Source: Nitrospirae bacterium GWC2_57_13 (GTDB lineage: Bacteria > Nitrospirota > UBA9217). Taken from it: DNA of 58,716 nucleotides. This document shows, piece after piece, positions 44,068-53,325 of the stretch; positions within the stretch are counted from its first letter, which is position 1; each line of letters opens with the position of its first letter. The position numbers were made by a program, and so were the translations under genes. The stretch covers positions 4,904 to 63,619 of the forward strand of contig MHDZ01000066.1 of the NCBI GenBank assembly GCA_001805055.1, in the 5' to 3' direction. The notes below the pieces were generated by a model. The model searched no databases and was not told the origin of the DNA. It worked only from the letters and a program-made list of their open reading frames with translations.

Positions 44068-44076
44068 TGCTATGCT
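44068..44076 (+). promoter_or_regulatory. Extended -10 box of the universal stress gene, predicted leaderless
   Basis: TGC-TATGCT (TATGCT 44071-44076) is followed by six bases and the ATG at 44083. No ribosome-binding site is seen. Confidence 0.4.
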
Positions 44077-44082
44077 TTCTCT

Positions 44083-44928
44083 ATGAGGTATCAAAGGATA
44101 CTGACGGCGATAAATGAGCATGTCCAATCCGAGATCGCGGCTCGCTATGCCCTCCAATTCGCAGCCGCTGCCGGGGCCTGTCTTGATATCTGCTTCGTCG
44201 AGGAGCCAGGCCATCAGACTGAGCACGGGCAGATCGCCAGGGCCGCGGCAGAGCGGATGCAGAATCGTGCAAAGGCAGCGGGCGTCCCGTGCCGGCTCCT
44301 GTATGAACGGGGTGATCCGCTCACTGAGATCCGGCGGATCGTGAAGACCGATGTCGTAGACCTGGTCTTTGTGGCCACGCGGGGAGAGGATGTGAAGAGG
44401 CGGTTCTATACCGGCACAATGGCCCGTCGCCTGTCCCGGGGCCTTCCCTGCTCAGTAGCGCTCGTGCGCGTCGTGCATCTCGGAAGGATCCACCCGAAAG
44501 AGATCCTCGTACCGCTCAAATCGAGACTGTCACATGCAGCAGAACGGGCCGCTTTCATTGCCGTGCTCTCCCGGGCCTTTGATTCCCGGGTCCATCTCTT
44601 CCACGTCACCAGGCCGCTCAGGACCTTCTTCCATGGTGAAATGCATCTGACACCCCTTGAGTGGGACCAGCGTCTACCAGCCGACATCAGCCGTTTCATC
44701 GAAGAACTGAACCGCCGCAGAACGGCGCATGAAAGACGACTCGCGCCGGGAGTCGCAGGGCGCGTGATCAGTGTGGAAGCTGCTGTTCGACGTCACGACC
44801 TTATTGTAATGGGGGCAAGCGAACGGGGCCGCGCCGGCTCTCTGCTTCGGGGAAATCCCGTGGAACAGGTGCTGCGCGAGACCCCCTGCGACCTCATTGT
44901 TCTGAAACCCGTCCATGAAAATCAGTAA
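44083..44928 (+). CDS. Tandem-domain universal stress protein
   Basis: A 281-residue protein made of two UspA-like domains: MRYQRILTAINEHVQSEIAARYALQFA opens the first, KEILVPLKSRLSHAAERAAF the second. The GTMARRLSRGLPCSVALV and GNPVEQVLRETPCDLIVLKP segments match the ATP-binding G-2x-G-9x-G(S/T/N)-like ends. It overlaps the P-type ATPase gene by 14 bases, so it may regulate that pump, a pairing known for Usp domains and transporters. The open frame extends upstream to 41605, but that part is antisense to real genes. Confidence 0.87.
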   Translation: MRYQRILTAINEHVQSEIAARYALQFAAAAGACLDICFVEEPGHQTEHGQIARAAAERMQNRAKAAGVPCRLLYERGDPLTEIRRIVKTDVVDLVFVATRGEDVKRRFYTGTMARRLSRGLPCSVALVRVVHLGRIHPKEILVPLKSRLSHAAERAAFIAVLSRAFDSRVHLFHVTRPLRTFFHGEMHLTPLEWDQRLPADISRFIEELNRRRTAHERRLAPGVAGRVISVEAAVRRHDLIVMGASERGRAGSLLRGNPVEQVLRETPCDLIVLKPVHENQ

Positions 44929-47563
44929 TCTAAAGCTTGACGAAATCTTCCACACGCTTGTCACTTCGGACCGGGGTCTGGATCGCGGAGAGGCTACGCG
45001 CCGCCTAGCCGAGTTCGGCCCGAACGGGATCGAGGAAACGAGAAGGAAACCGCTTCTTCTGAGGTTCGCCGGTCAGTTTACGCATTTCCTCGCCATTCTG
45101 CTCTGGATCGCCGCGGCACTCTCGCTCCTTTCGGAATACCTTCACCCCGGAGAAGGCATGGGGATGCTTGGAGCCGCCATCCTCACCGTGATCTTCCTGA
45201 ATGCCGGCTTCACCTTTTTTCAGGAATATCGTGCGGAGCGAGCGCTCGACGCGATGAAAAAAATGCTTCCCTTCCGCGTCAAAACGCTCCGCGATGGATT
45301 GGTATCAGAGGTTCCTGCGGCCGACATCGTGCCCGGCGACATCCTCCTGCTCGAAGAAGGAGACCGGGTCCCCGCCGATACCCGGATCATCGAGTGCACA
45401 TCGATGTCGGTCAGCAATGCACTTCTCACCGGTGAATCCGAGCCGGTCTCAAGAAGCTCCACCCCCTTCGACGGCGACATGCTCGCGAGCCCCAATATTG
45501 CCTTTGCCGGAACAACAGTGGTCGGCGGCTCAGGCCGCGGTGCGGTCTTTGCCACAGGCATGCGGACCGAGTTCGGACGGATCGCCCAGCTCACCGGCAC
45601 CGTGACACCGGGCCTGAGCCCCCTCCAGAAAGAGATCGTCAAGATCACGCGCATCATCGGCGCTATTGCGACGATCATGGGCCTGTTGTTCTTCATCATC
45701 GGGCAGTTCATCGGCAGGACCTTCTGGGACAACTTCCTCTTTGCCGTGGGCATCATCGTAGCGAACGTTCCCGAGGGACTTCTGCCCACCGTCACACTGT
45801 CTCTCGCCATGGCCAGCCGGCGCATGGCCCGCCGGAATGTCATCATCAAGACCCTCATCTCCGTCGAAACCCTGGGTTCCGTCTCTGTGATCTGCACGGA
45901 CAAGACGGGCACGCTCACAAAAAACATCATGATCGTGGCCGAAACGGCTTGCCTGGGAAACGACCCGCATGGCAACGACGAATGGCTGCACACGGTCGGC
46001 ATGCTTTGCAACAATGCGCGGGAGCTGGACGGGGAGATTCGGGGCGATCCCACCGAGATCGCCCTCCTCCGCGAAGCCCGAAGCGCACGCGTCCGGCACG
46101 GGGGGCTAAGGATCCGGGAATTTCCCTTTGATGCTGAACGAAAGCGCATGAGCACGATCACCACGGTCGATGGTGCACCAATGATGCTCACCAAGGGCGC
46201 CCCCGAGTCGGTGCTTGCGATATGCCGCGAATGCCGCATCGGGGGCCGGAATGTGACGTTTGACAACGCGCTCCGCTCCGAAGCCGATCGCCTGTACGGT
46301 ATGCTGATGGACCGCGGCCTGCGTGTGCTTGCATGCGCCATCCGGTCGATCGACAGTGCTGAGGCCGTTACAAACTCCGCAGCCGCGGAACGAGACCTCA
46401 CTTTTCTTGGATTCATCGGGTTGGAGGACCCGCCGCGGCCCGAAGTCGCCGCGGCCATCCGGAAATGCCGGGCAGGAGGGATCCGCATCATCATGATCAC
46501 CGGTGATGCCACGCGGACGGCGCTCGCCGTGGCGAAGCGGATAGGCCTGGTGCAGAAAGGCGCCGTCGCCATCGAAGGCGGAAACTTCGAGCGCATGTCG
46601 GACGGAGATCTCAGAACAGCGCTCTCGGAGGGGGAGGTGATCTTCAGCCGCATGACTCCCAAGCATAAACTGCGCGTCGTGAATATCTTGAAGGAGGAAG
46701 GTGAGCGGGTCGCCGTTACCGGCGATGGCGTAAACGATGCACCGGCCCTCAAGCGTGCAGATATTGGTATTGCCATGGGCCTCTCGGGGACGGATGTGGC
46801 CAGGGAGGCGGCGGATATGATCCTCCTCGACGACAACTTCGCCTCGATCGTGAACGCCATCGAGGAAGGCCGTGCGGTCTACGAGAACATCAGGAAGTTC
46901 ATCAGTTACATCTTTTCATCGAACATCCCTGAGATAGTTCCTTACCTCGCCTTCGTGCTGTTCAGAATACCGCTTCCGCTCACGATCATGCAGATCCTTG
47001 CCGTGGATATCGGTACGGATATGCTGCCCGCCCTGGCCCTCGGCGCGGAGAAACCATCGCCCGACCTCATGCAGCGGCCGCCTCGCAGCCCCCGTGAGCG
47101 GCTTCTGAACCTGCCGCTCCTAGCGCGGGCCTACCTGTTCCTCGGCCCCATCGAAGCAATGGCGGGCATGTTCGGGTTCTTCTTTATTCTCTCCACCGGC
47201 GGTTGGCAATGGGGAGATGTGCTCCCGGCCCACTCGACCCTCTACCTGCAGGCGACCACCGCGTGCCTTGCCGCGATCATCATTACTCAGGTGGCGAACA
47301 TCTTTGCATGCCGGTCATTCCGGGAATCGATCTTTACCCTTGGCTTTTTCTCGAACAAGATGATCTTCGCGGGAATACTGTCGGAGATCCTGATCCTGCT
47401 CTTCATTGTGTACACACCTGCCGGCAATGCGCTCTTCGGCACTGCCCCTATCTTCGGAAACGTGTGGTTCATCCTGGCCCTCTTCGCTCTGTCCCTCTTC
47501 GCTGCCGAAGAGATCAGAAAAGCCATCGCCCGCAGATACTGCTCCGGCGGAGCAGTCGAATAG
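44915..47563 (+). CDS. P2-type cation-transporting ATPase
   Basis: An 882-residue ion pump. N-terminal cation-ATPase domain, TGES (172-175) in the actuator domain, PEGL (286-289) in helix M4, phosphorylation site DKTGT (D329), and the hinge motif TGDGVNDAPALK. The PEGLLPTVTLSLAMASRRMARRN stretch resembles the Na+/K+-ATPase (P2C) branch more than the PEGLPA of bacterial calcium pumps, so Na+, K+ or Ca2+ are all possible. About ten transmembrane helices can be placed. Translationally coupled to the universal stress protein upstream. Confidence 0.92.
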   Translation: MKISNLKLDEIFHTLVTSDRGLDRGEATRRLAEFGPNGIEETRRKPLLLRFAGQFTHFLAILLWIAAALSLLSEYLHPGEGMGMLGAAILTVIFLNAGFTFFQEYRAERALDAMKKMLPFRVKTLRDGLVSEVPAADIVPGDILLLEEGDRVPADTRIIECTSMSVSNALLTGESEPVSRSSTPFDGDMLASPNIAFAGTTVVGGSGRGAVFATGMRTEFGRIAQLTGTVTPGLSPLQKEIVKITRIIGAIATIMGLLFFIIGQFIGRTFWDNFLFAVGIIVANVPEGLLPTVTLSLAMASRRMARRNVIIKTLISVETLGSVSVICTDKTGTLTKNIMIVAETACLGNDPHGNDEWLHTVGMLCNNARELDGEIRGDPTEIALLREARSARVRHGGLRIREFPFDAERKRMSTITTVDGAPMMLTKGAPESVLAICRECRIGGRNVTFDNALRSEADRLYGMLMDRGLRVLACAIRSIDSAEAVTNSAAAERDLTFLGFIGLEDPPRPEVAAAIRKCRAGGIRIIMITGDATRTALAVAKRIGLVQKGAVAIEGGNFERMSDGDLRTALSEGEVIFSRMTPKHKLRVVNILKEEGERVAVTGDGVNDAPALKRADIGIAMGLSGTDVAREAADMILLDDNFASIVNAIEEGRAVYENIRKFISYIFSSNIPEIVPYLAFVLFRIPLPLTIMQILAVDIGTDMLPALALGAEKPSPDLMQRPPRSPRERLLNLPLLARAYLFLGPIEAMAGMFGFFFILSTGGWQWGDVLPAHSTLYLQATTACLAAIIITQVANIFACRSFRESIFTLGFFSNKMIFAGILSEILILLFIVYTPAGNALFGTAPIFGNVWFILALFALSLFAAEEIRKAIARRYCSGGAVE

Positions 47564-47687
47564 CGGCCTGCGACAAGTCATTCTTCGATCATCGTGACAG
47601 GCGCCGCACCATAAGGGTCGCGATGATGCATAAGACATCAGAACGAGTGGAATGCTGGTAAAAATAGTGAGGGTAAAATTTGGAAGT

Positions 47688-47715
47688 TTGCATGTTATTG
47701 CTTCTGTGCTATACT
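47688..47715 (+). promoter_or_regulatory. Sigma-70 promoter of the pterin-binding methyltransferase gene
   Basis: TTGCAT (47688-47693), 16-base spacer, extended -10 TGC-TATACT (TATACT 47710-47715), 75 bases upstream of the ATG. Confidence 0.6.
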
Positions 47716-47789
47716 GAAAATTAAGAGCCCCCGATTCACGATCATCATCATATTAACAAATAAAACGACCACATCTAAGGAGGACAGCC

Positions 47790-48572
47790 ATGCTGATCAT
47801 CGCGGACAACCTGAACGTACGGAACAAGGCGTATATGGACGCCATCAAAAAGAAGGATAAAAAAGCGCTCGAGGCGATGGCAAAAGAGCTTGAGCAAAAG
47901 GGCGCTGAAGTGATCAACATCCAATGCTCGACGGACGGTTCGGGCGATGAGGAGAGCCTGCCGATGGTCGTCGAGGCCCTCCAGAAAGGAGCGGCCATCC
48001 CTCTCTCCCTGGATTCCCGCAATATCAAGGCGCTCAGAAGGGCCGTGCCGCTCTGCAAGGAGCCCCCGATCATCAACTATGTTTCGGCAGACGAGCAGAA
48101 TGCAGATGAGTTCTTTGTTCTTGCCAGGGAGTCGCGGTCGAACGTCGTCCTCCGGGCGCTCAAGGGAACAACGCCCTCGACCCTTGAGGCAAAGCTCATG
48201 GTACTTGAAGACCTCATCGAAAAGGCCAATGCAGCCGACGTGCCGAACGAGCGGCTGCTTGCGGACCCGTCGATCGTGCACATCGCCCGCGGCAGCGGGC
48301 AGGAGCACATCGTGAACGCCCATGAAAGCATTATTGTCCTGAACGAAATGGTTGACCCGCCGATCAATTCCGTGGTCTGGGTCGCCAACGCCACGTCGGG
48401 GCTGCCGAAAAAGATAAAATCACGCGTCGCCTCGTCGCTCCTGACCTATCTCGCCGGTGCAGGGCTGAATGCGGCGTTCGTTGATGTGATGGATGAGGAA
48501 CTGATGAAAGGGGTCTACCTGATCAAGGCCTTCCGGGACGATGTTATCTTCTCTCCTGCCGATCTTGCCTGA
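47790..48572 (+). CDS. Pterin-binding methyltetrahydrofolate methyltransferase-like protein
   Basis: A 260-residue TIM-barrel of the dihydropteroate synthase/MeTr group: LIIADNLNVRNK at the start, INIQCSTDGSGDEES, PLSLDSRNIKALRRA and the late VVWVANATSGLPKK. This resembles the methyl-H4folate:corrinoid methyltransferase (AcsE) of the Wood-Ljungdahl pathway rather than folate synthesis, since the DHPS sulfonamide-site motifs are absent. No corrinoid protein or CO dehydrogenase gene is adjacent, so the partner must be elsewhere. Strong ribosome-binding site AAGGAGG; own promoter and downstream hairpin make it a single-gene unit. Confidence 0.85.
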   Translation: MLIIADNLNVRNKAYMDAIKKKDKKALEAMAKELEQKGAEVINIQCSTDGSGDEESLPMVVEALQKGAAIPLSLDSRNIKALRRAVPLCKEPPIINYVSADEQNADEFFVLARESRSNVVLRALKGTTPSTLEAKLMVLEDLIEKANAADVPNERLLADPSIVHIARGSGQEHIVNAHESIIVLNEMVDPPINSVVWVANATSGLPKKIKSRVASSLLTYLAGAGLNAAFVDVMDEELMKGVYLIKAFRDDVIFSPADLA

Positions 48573-48583
48573 AGAAGCCCAAT

Positions 48584-48608
48584 CGGGGAGCAGCTTCGCT
48601 GCTCCCCG
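48584..48608. terminator. Hairpin between convergent genes
   Basis: An 11-bp stem CGGGGAGCAGC/GCTGCTCCCCG with a TTC loop. The T-tract is weak on either side. It lies between the methyltransferase and histidine-kinase genes and probably terminates one or both. Confidence 0.65.
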
Positions 48609-48623
48609 TGTATTCCCGAAATC

Positions 48624-51185
48624 CTAAGTCTTCTCCCGGCTCAGCACTCTGGCAACAGCTTCGCTCAGATTCTTTACGGTATACGGCTTCGCAACAACGG
48701 CGTCAAATCCATAGGCCCGGTATTCCGCCATGACCGGATCGTTGGAATATCCGCTCGATACGATGACCTTCGCAGCGGGGTCCCTGCTCTTGAGCCTTTC
48801 CACCGCCTCTTTCCCTCCCATGCCGCCCGGAATAGTCAGGTCCATGATGACCGCAGCAAACGGCATGCCCTCCGTCATGGCCGCTTCATAGACGGACAGC
48901 GCTTCCTCGCCATCCTTCGCGATTTCAACTTCATATCCAAGACCCGCGAGCATTTTCCCGGCTACGTCCCTGACCATCGCTTCGTCATCCATCACCAGGA
49001 TCCTCCCCTGGCCGCGCACCAGCGCGTTCGGTTGTTGTGGCTTAGACGCTGTTGCTCGATCAGCTGCGGGCAGATAAAACGTGAATGCCGTTCCTTTGCC
49101 CACATCGGAAGTGACCGTAATATGCCCTCCGTGCCGGTGCAGGATTGAATAGCTCGTGGCGAGTCCGAGGCCGCTGCCTTTCTGCTTGGTGGTGAAATAG
49201 GGGTCAAAGATCTTTTTTAGATGCTGGTGTGGTATTCCGATGCCCCGGTCAGCAACGGTTATCCGCACGTAGTCTCCTGCAGAAAGGTTCGGGATCTCTG
49301 TATCTCCCACCGTTCTGTTGCTGCCGCTCACCGTGACCAGGCCGCCGCCTGGCATGGCCTGATCGGCATTGATCACCAGGTTGTTCATCACTTGACTGAT
49401 CTGGCCTTCGTCGACCTCCGCTGTCCAGAGGTCCTCCGGCAAGTCGAACTCGCAGCGTGACCGGGACCCCCGCAGCGCAAAATCCGCTGCTTCTTTTATG
49501 AGCGGTCCCAGGACCACCGCCTTCTTCACCGGCTCGCCGCCGCGCGAGAAGGTCAGCAATTGATAGGTAAGGTCCCGCGCCCTTAACGAAGCACGTTCCG
49601 CTTCCTGAAGTCGCTCCGCGATCTGCGCATCCCCGTCTGAGTACATTTGTGCCAGAGAAATATTGCCAAGGATCGCCGTCAGCAGATTGTTGAAATCGTG
49701 GGCCAGCCCGCCTGCGAGTATGCAGAGCGATTCGAGCTTCTGGGCCTTCAGCAGCTCTTCTTCCATCCGGCGACGCTCTGTCACGTCATGCGCGAGAACA
49801 AGCTCCGCCCTTCGACCGTCGAATACGAGGACATGGGACGTGATCTCCACATCGATGATCCGCCCATCCTTTGTCCGATGCCGCCAAGTCCCCGCTTCGT
49901 CAATGCCTTCAGTGACCTGCGCGATATTCCCGAGCAGCGCAGGGACATCTTCAGGAGGACGGATATCCTTGATCGTCCTGGCCAGGAACTCCTCCCTCGA
50001 ATACCCGTAGTGACGGATGGCAGCGGTGTTGACCGCCAGGAATGCCAGGGTCTCCAGATCATAGACCCACATGGGGTGGGGATTGTTCTCAAAGAGCATC
50101 CGGTACCGCTCCTCGCTCTGCCTCAGCGCCTCTTCGCCTTTTCGGCGATCAGTGATGTCACGCATGATGTCCCGAGAACCGACGACAGCGCCATCCTTGA
50201 TGATCGCTGAAGAGTTCACTTCAACATCGATGCAGCGGCCGTCCCGTTTCCGGACCTTCCCGACAAATTGTTCGTATGCACCCGTCTTCCCGAGCTTCTG
50301 GAACTCCTCCTCGGATCTGGAAACCTGGTCCTGGGGGATGATGTCCAGGACACTCATCGTCAACAGCTCTTCTATCGAATAGCCCAGCACCTCGGCTGCC
50401 TTCCGGTTTACGGCCTTGTAGCGGAGGTCCGTATCGACGATGAAAATGGCGTCATTTGCATTCTCAAACAGGTCTCGATACCGTTCTGCACTCTCCCGGA
50501 TCTCCGCCTCGGCCTGGCGACGGACCGTAACGTCCCGCACGACTTCAACGCCCCCAACTACCGCCCCCCGGCTGTCACGCAAGGGAGATGCGGTTATCTC
50601 CAGGTACAGCGTCTGTCCATCCTTCGAAACGACCTTTTCGACTGTATGGATTTTGCCATCCAGGTACGCCAGGGCAACAGGGCACTCTTCACAGGGCGCT
50701 TCTCGCTTCTGATACGCACGGTAGCAAAACTCACTGACATGATCGCCCATCATCATGCGGTGGACGTGATTCTCATACAAGACCCTGAGATCACGGTCAA
50801 GGATGGCGATCCCGTCTCCCACGGCAGAGATCATGGCCTCGAATTTTTCCTTTTCCTCCCAGGCCCGGGAGACCGCTTTACGCATCTCTTCCTCTGCCTG
50901 GCCGCGGATGTTCAGTTCCTGGCGGGCGCGGATCGAAAAAAGAAAGAATAGGAAGAGCGGCAGGAAAAGGATCTCGGCGTGGTCCTCGTATGCGTCGTAT
51001 GAGGGCGTGATCCCGCTGTGCTCCAGGACCTTCGAGAGAGCCACGAGAACGTAGAGGCCCATAGAGAGAGTGAAAAAGAGCCTCGCAGGTCCTGCCCAGA
51101 GCGTGGTCCGGATTCCCAGGCCGTAGAAAAACGCCGCGCCGAAGGCGATCACGGACAGGATATCCAGAAGGACGATGATGCTCAT
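48624..51185 (-). CDS. Hybrid sensor histidine kinase with three PAS domains and receiver
   Basis: An 853-residue protein. Two or three N-terminal transmembrane helices (about 3-23, 32-52, 70-86), then PAS domains at roughly 112-228, 232-350 and 356-474, HisKA with phospho-histidine H496 (GGLAHDFNN), HATPase with DRGIGIP and GSGLGLA, and a C-terminal receiver with D782 (VIMDLTIPGG). The first PAS holds a cysteine cluster (C154, C165, C168 in APCEEC), a possible redox or metal sensor site. It starts on the stop of a small membrane protein, likely part of the same sensor. No output regulator is adjacent. Confidence 0.92.
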   Translation of the reverse strand: MSIIVLLDILSVIAFGAAFFYGLGIRTTLWAGPARLFFTLSMGLYVLVALSKVLEHSGITPSYDAYEDHAEILFLPLFLFFLFSIRARQELNIRGQAEEEMRKAVSRAWEEKEKFEAMISAVGDGIAILDRDLRVLYENHVHRMMMGDHVSEFCYRAYQKREAPCEECPVALAYLDGKIHTVEKVVSKDGQTLYLEITASPLRDSRGAVVGGVEVVRDVTVRRQAEAEIRESAERYRDLFENANDAIFIVDTDLRYKAVNRKAAEVLGYSIEELLTMSVLDIIPQDQVSRSEEEFQKLGKTGAYEQFVGKVRKRDGRCIDVEVNSSAIIKDGAVVGSRDIMRDITDRRKGEEALRQSEERYRMLFENNPHPMWVYDLETLAFLAVNTAAIRHYGYSREEFLARTIKDIRPPEDVPALLGNIAQVTEGIDEAGTWRHRTKDGRIIDVEITSHVLVFDGRRAELVLAHDVTERRRMEEELLKAQKLESLCILAGGLAHDFNNLLTAILGNISLAQMYSDGDAQIAERLQEAERASLRARDLTYQLLTFSRGGEPVKKAVVLGPLIKEAADFALRGSRSRCEFDLPEDLWTAEVDEGQISQVMNNLVINADQAMPGGGLVTVSGSNRTVGDTEIPNLSAGDYVRITVADRGIGIPHQHLKKIFDPYFTTKQKGSGLGLATSYSILHRHGGHITVTSDVGKGTAFTFYLPAADRATASKPQQPNALVRGQGRILVMDDEAMVRDVAGKMLAGLGYEVEIAKDGEEALSVYEAAMTEGMPFAAVIMDLTIPGGMGGKEAVERLKSRDPAAKVIVSSGYSNDPVMAEYRAYGFDAVVAKPYTVKNLSEAVARVLSREKT

Positions 51186-51469
51186 GGTACACGCTCCTTC
51201 TGAATACGCTCCTGCATGCGCCTGACACTGCGCGCCCCGACTGCAAAACAGAGTCCGGAGAGCATATGGCCGAGATGCTCGAGAGTATTGAAGAGATCAT
51301 GCCAGAGAATGTCTTCAACTATGGTCAAAACAGAGGACGATACTAGCATGAGGAACCCGGCAACAAACCAGGGCCGGCGGGGGATCCGGGTCGTCCTGAA
51401 CAGGAAGAACAGTATGAGGGCGGCGGCAACACCGAAAACAAGTGCAACAACCTCGCTCTCCTGAATCAT
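51182..51469 (-). CDS. Small membrane protein coupled to the hybrid kinase
   Basis: A 95-residue protein with about three hydrophobic helices (6-25, 33-53, 60-82) and a basic tail. It contains histidines and acidic residues in helix 2-3 (VEDILWHDLFNTLEHLGH) similar in style to those near the kinase's own N-terminus (LSKVLEHSG), so both may form one membrane sensing unit. ATGA overlap with the kinase gene. Family not recognised. Confidence 0.75.
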   Translation of the reverse strand: MIQESEVVALVFGVAAALILFFLFRTTRIPRRPWFVAGFLMLVSSSVLTIVEDILWHDLFNTLEHLGHMLSGLCFAVGARSVRRMQERIQKERVP

Positions 51470-51815
51470 AGAAACCTCACCGGGGGAACCAAGTTCCTGT
51501 GATTACCTTCGACATGGTCGACTCGCTCCAAATAACCCTTCGCGTCCTGCTTCGTCCCGCCTCTACTGTTATCGGATGCCGTCCCGGATCAAATACCAAT
51601 AGCATGCGGGCCGGGGTTGCGGGGCGTGCCCTGGCGAATGACAGGCACAGTCTACTGACACCAAAGGGGACTGTCCCTTTTCACTGGCTTGAGGCTAAGC
51701 CGTGCTAATAATGCGGGAAAACGTTGGCTCTAAGAAAAAGCGCTTACATGGTTACCATAGATCGATCAAGCTCCCCGTGAAATACAGCTCACCCTTCCGG
51801 TGAATCCTCGAAAGC
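51470..51815. other. Intergenic region with partial family C repeat
   Basis: About 346 bp. One arm of hairpin family C (GGGGACTGTCCCTTTT) lies at about 51666-51682. No gene seen on either strand. Confidence 0.5.
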
Positions 51816-52937
51816 TCACTGATGTACTTTTATTCTGCTCTCATCCGCCTTCATCCGATCTTTCTGCGTCCCATTTGCTTTTTTTGGATCATCAATGTCA
51901 ATAAAACACTGCGGATCTTCCGCAAGCATGTCCGGTTTTCCCCATGCCTGCGATGCTGCATAAGCGATAGCCCGGCACCCGCGGCAATCGGACCAGCGCT
52001 CGCAGCGGCCGCATTTTCCTCCATATCGTGACCGGTCCCGCAGCGCTTCGAGCACCGGCGATGCGGACCAGACCTCGCGCAGCGAATCGGACCGTACATT
52101 GCCGAGGGGCAGCGGCATCCTGCGGCAGGGAACAAGGGTGCCGTCGGAGAGGATCGTGATGCCTGACACGCCTGCTGCGCATCCGCCGCAGGGTACTACT
52201 CGATCGAGCCGCACGGGTGCCGTGGCCCGCATCTGCGCTCCAACAGGATCACCGCTCACGAACTCAAGACCGTTGGAGGGAAATTCGTTCACCCGCTCAT
52301 AGAGACGCTGAACCTCATCTGTTCCCAGCATCTGCCCCACCAGGCCGGCGCCGCGGCCCGACGGAACGAGCCGAGAATAGCCGAGGCGGGGCACACCCAG
52401 GGCTGACATCTGGCGGGCCAGCTCGAAAAAGACGTCGGCGTTCATTCGCGAGAGCGTCGTGTTGACCGTCACCGGCATCTTCGCGTCGAGCAGGGCGGCT
52501 ATACCGTTGAGGGATGCATGGAAGCTGCGCGTGCCCCTGATGCGGTCATGGACCTCCTCGGGACCTTCCAGGCTCACCTGCACGCCTCGCACACCTGCGG
52601 CGACGAACTGCCTTGCCTTATCCTGATCGATGAGAATGCCGTTCGTAAGAAGATAGACCGCATGGCCCTTGCCTGCGATCTCTTCCAGAATGGTCATCAG
52701 GTCGCGCCGGAGAAGAGGCTCACCGCCGGTAATGTTGAACTCCGGCATTGCGGCGATGCCATAGGCGTCCTGCCAGGCCCGGCACATCGAGAAGATCTCG
52801 GACAGCGTATCCCGTATTTCCGGCAGCGTGAGTTCGCTTCCTGCGCTGCCGGACTGGTAGCAGTGCGAGCAGTGCAGGTTGCATTGCTCGGTAATGTGCC
52901 ACTGCACAAGAAAATCGATATCACCGGCTATTGGCAT
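51816..52937 (-). CDS. Radical SAM/SPASM peptide-modifying protein
   Basis: A 373-residue enzyme. Radical SAM cysteines C19, C23, C26 (QCNLHCSHC), followed by FNITGGEPLL and VQVSLEGPEEVHDRIRG. The SPASM domain has PCGGCAAG, LVPCRRMP, and GKCGRCERWSDCRGC, giving auxiliary clusters. The QWHITEQCNLHCSHCYQ opening is typical of RiPP maturases of anaerobes. The last ~20 residues (KANGTQKDRMKAD end) come from a dispersed repeat, so the natural C-terminus was altered. A small peptide gene lies 390 bases upstream on the same strand. Start follows GGAGGTCCTTTCCG. Confidence 0.87.
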   Translation of the reverse strand: MPIAGDIDFLVQWHITEQCNLHCSHCYQSGSAGSELTLPEIRDTLSEIFSMCRAWQDAYGIAAMPEFNITGGEPLLRRDLMTILEEIAGKGHAVYLLTNGILIDQDKARQFVAAGVRGVQVSLEGPEEVHDRIRGTRSFHASLNGIAALLDAKMPVTVNTTLSRMNADVFFELARQMSALGVPRLGYSRLVPSGRGAGLVGQMLGTDEVQRLYERVNEFPSNGLEFVSGDPVGAQMRATAPVRLDRVVPCGGCAAGVSGITILSDGTLVPCRRMPLPLGNVRSDSLREVWSASPVLEALRDRSRYGGKCGRCERWSDCRGCRAIAYAASQAWGKPDMLAEDPQCFIDIDDPKKANGTQKDRMKADESRIKVHQ

Positions 52938-52963
52938 CGGAAAGGACCTCCGCGAAGCGCTCG

Positions 52964-53000
52964 AGGGACAGTCCCCCTGGAACCTAAGGGGACTGTCCCT
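52964..53000. repeat. Dispersed hairpin family C, copy 2
   Basis: Perfect 13-bp arms AGGGACAGTCCCC / GGGGACTGTCCCT around an 11-base spacer, nearly identical to 24074-24110. It sits just upstream of the radical SAM gene's ribosome-binding site. Confidence 0.85.
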
Positions 53001-53113
53001 GTCTGAAGCAAAGGCGCCTCTCGCAAAGCCGCAAAGGACGCCAAGAAAAGATCCAAAATTCTTAAATCATGCATTACGGTTTTCTTCGCGCTCATTGCGC
53101 CTTGGCGGTAAAT
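53001..53113. repeat. Dispersed repeat family D copy
   Basis: From CTCTCGCAAAGCCGCAAAGG to CGCTCATTGCGCCTTGGCGG, matching 18172-18272 in arrangement. With the family C hairpin it fills the space between the small peptide gene and the radical SAM gene. Confidence 0.55.
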
Positions 53114-53290
53114 GGTGTTTACGTTCGATTGCAGAGAATACTTAACTCGACATACAGGACAGTGCTCAGCAAAAAACCGACAAACCTAATAAGATCTATT
53201 GGACGCGGATCAAATCTGATAACGCTAAAAGAAGATTGGCTGACGCAGCCGGGTCCTACCCGCAGGCTGCGCCAGCCGGACCTCATACTC

Positions 53291-53306
53291 GTTGCCGACC
53301 GGCAAC
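53291..53306 (-). promoter_or_regulatory. Perfect hairpin with GGTC loop after the small peptide gene
   Basis: On the minus strand GTTGCC-GGTC-GGCAAC. Its loop starts 25 and 16 bases after two in-frame UGA codons (53328-53326 and 53319-53317), within the usual bSECIS range, and has G in its first two loop positions. It may instead be a simple attenuator or part of an overlapping frame. Confidence 0.35.
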
Positions 53307-53325
53307 TTCAGCTCTTTCAGCCCTT

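Noticed and set aside
41605-44082. Long plus-strand open frame of about 826 residues ahead of the universal stress protein
   Set aside because: It is antisense to the FAD oxidoreductase and pirin genes and shows no domain; only the part from 44083 is real.
45220-46860. 546-residue open frame antisense to the P-type ATPase
   Set aside because: Ser/Arg/Pro-rich shadow caused by high GC at third positions; the ATPase on the other strand has all motifs.
51499-51708. Plus-strand 69-residue frame between kinase and radical SAM genes
   Set aside because: Runs into hairpin family C and shows no protein-like pattern or ribosome-binding site.
53308-53310. Third UGA after the small peptide read as selenocysteine
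   Set aside because: The hairpin loop is only 7 bases away, outside the bSECIS range, and the frame beyond it is Ser/Arg-rich with no nearby stop; it is better taken as the stop.
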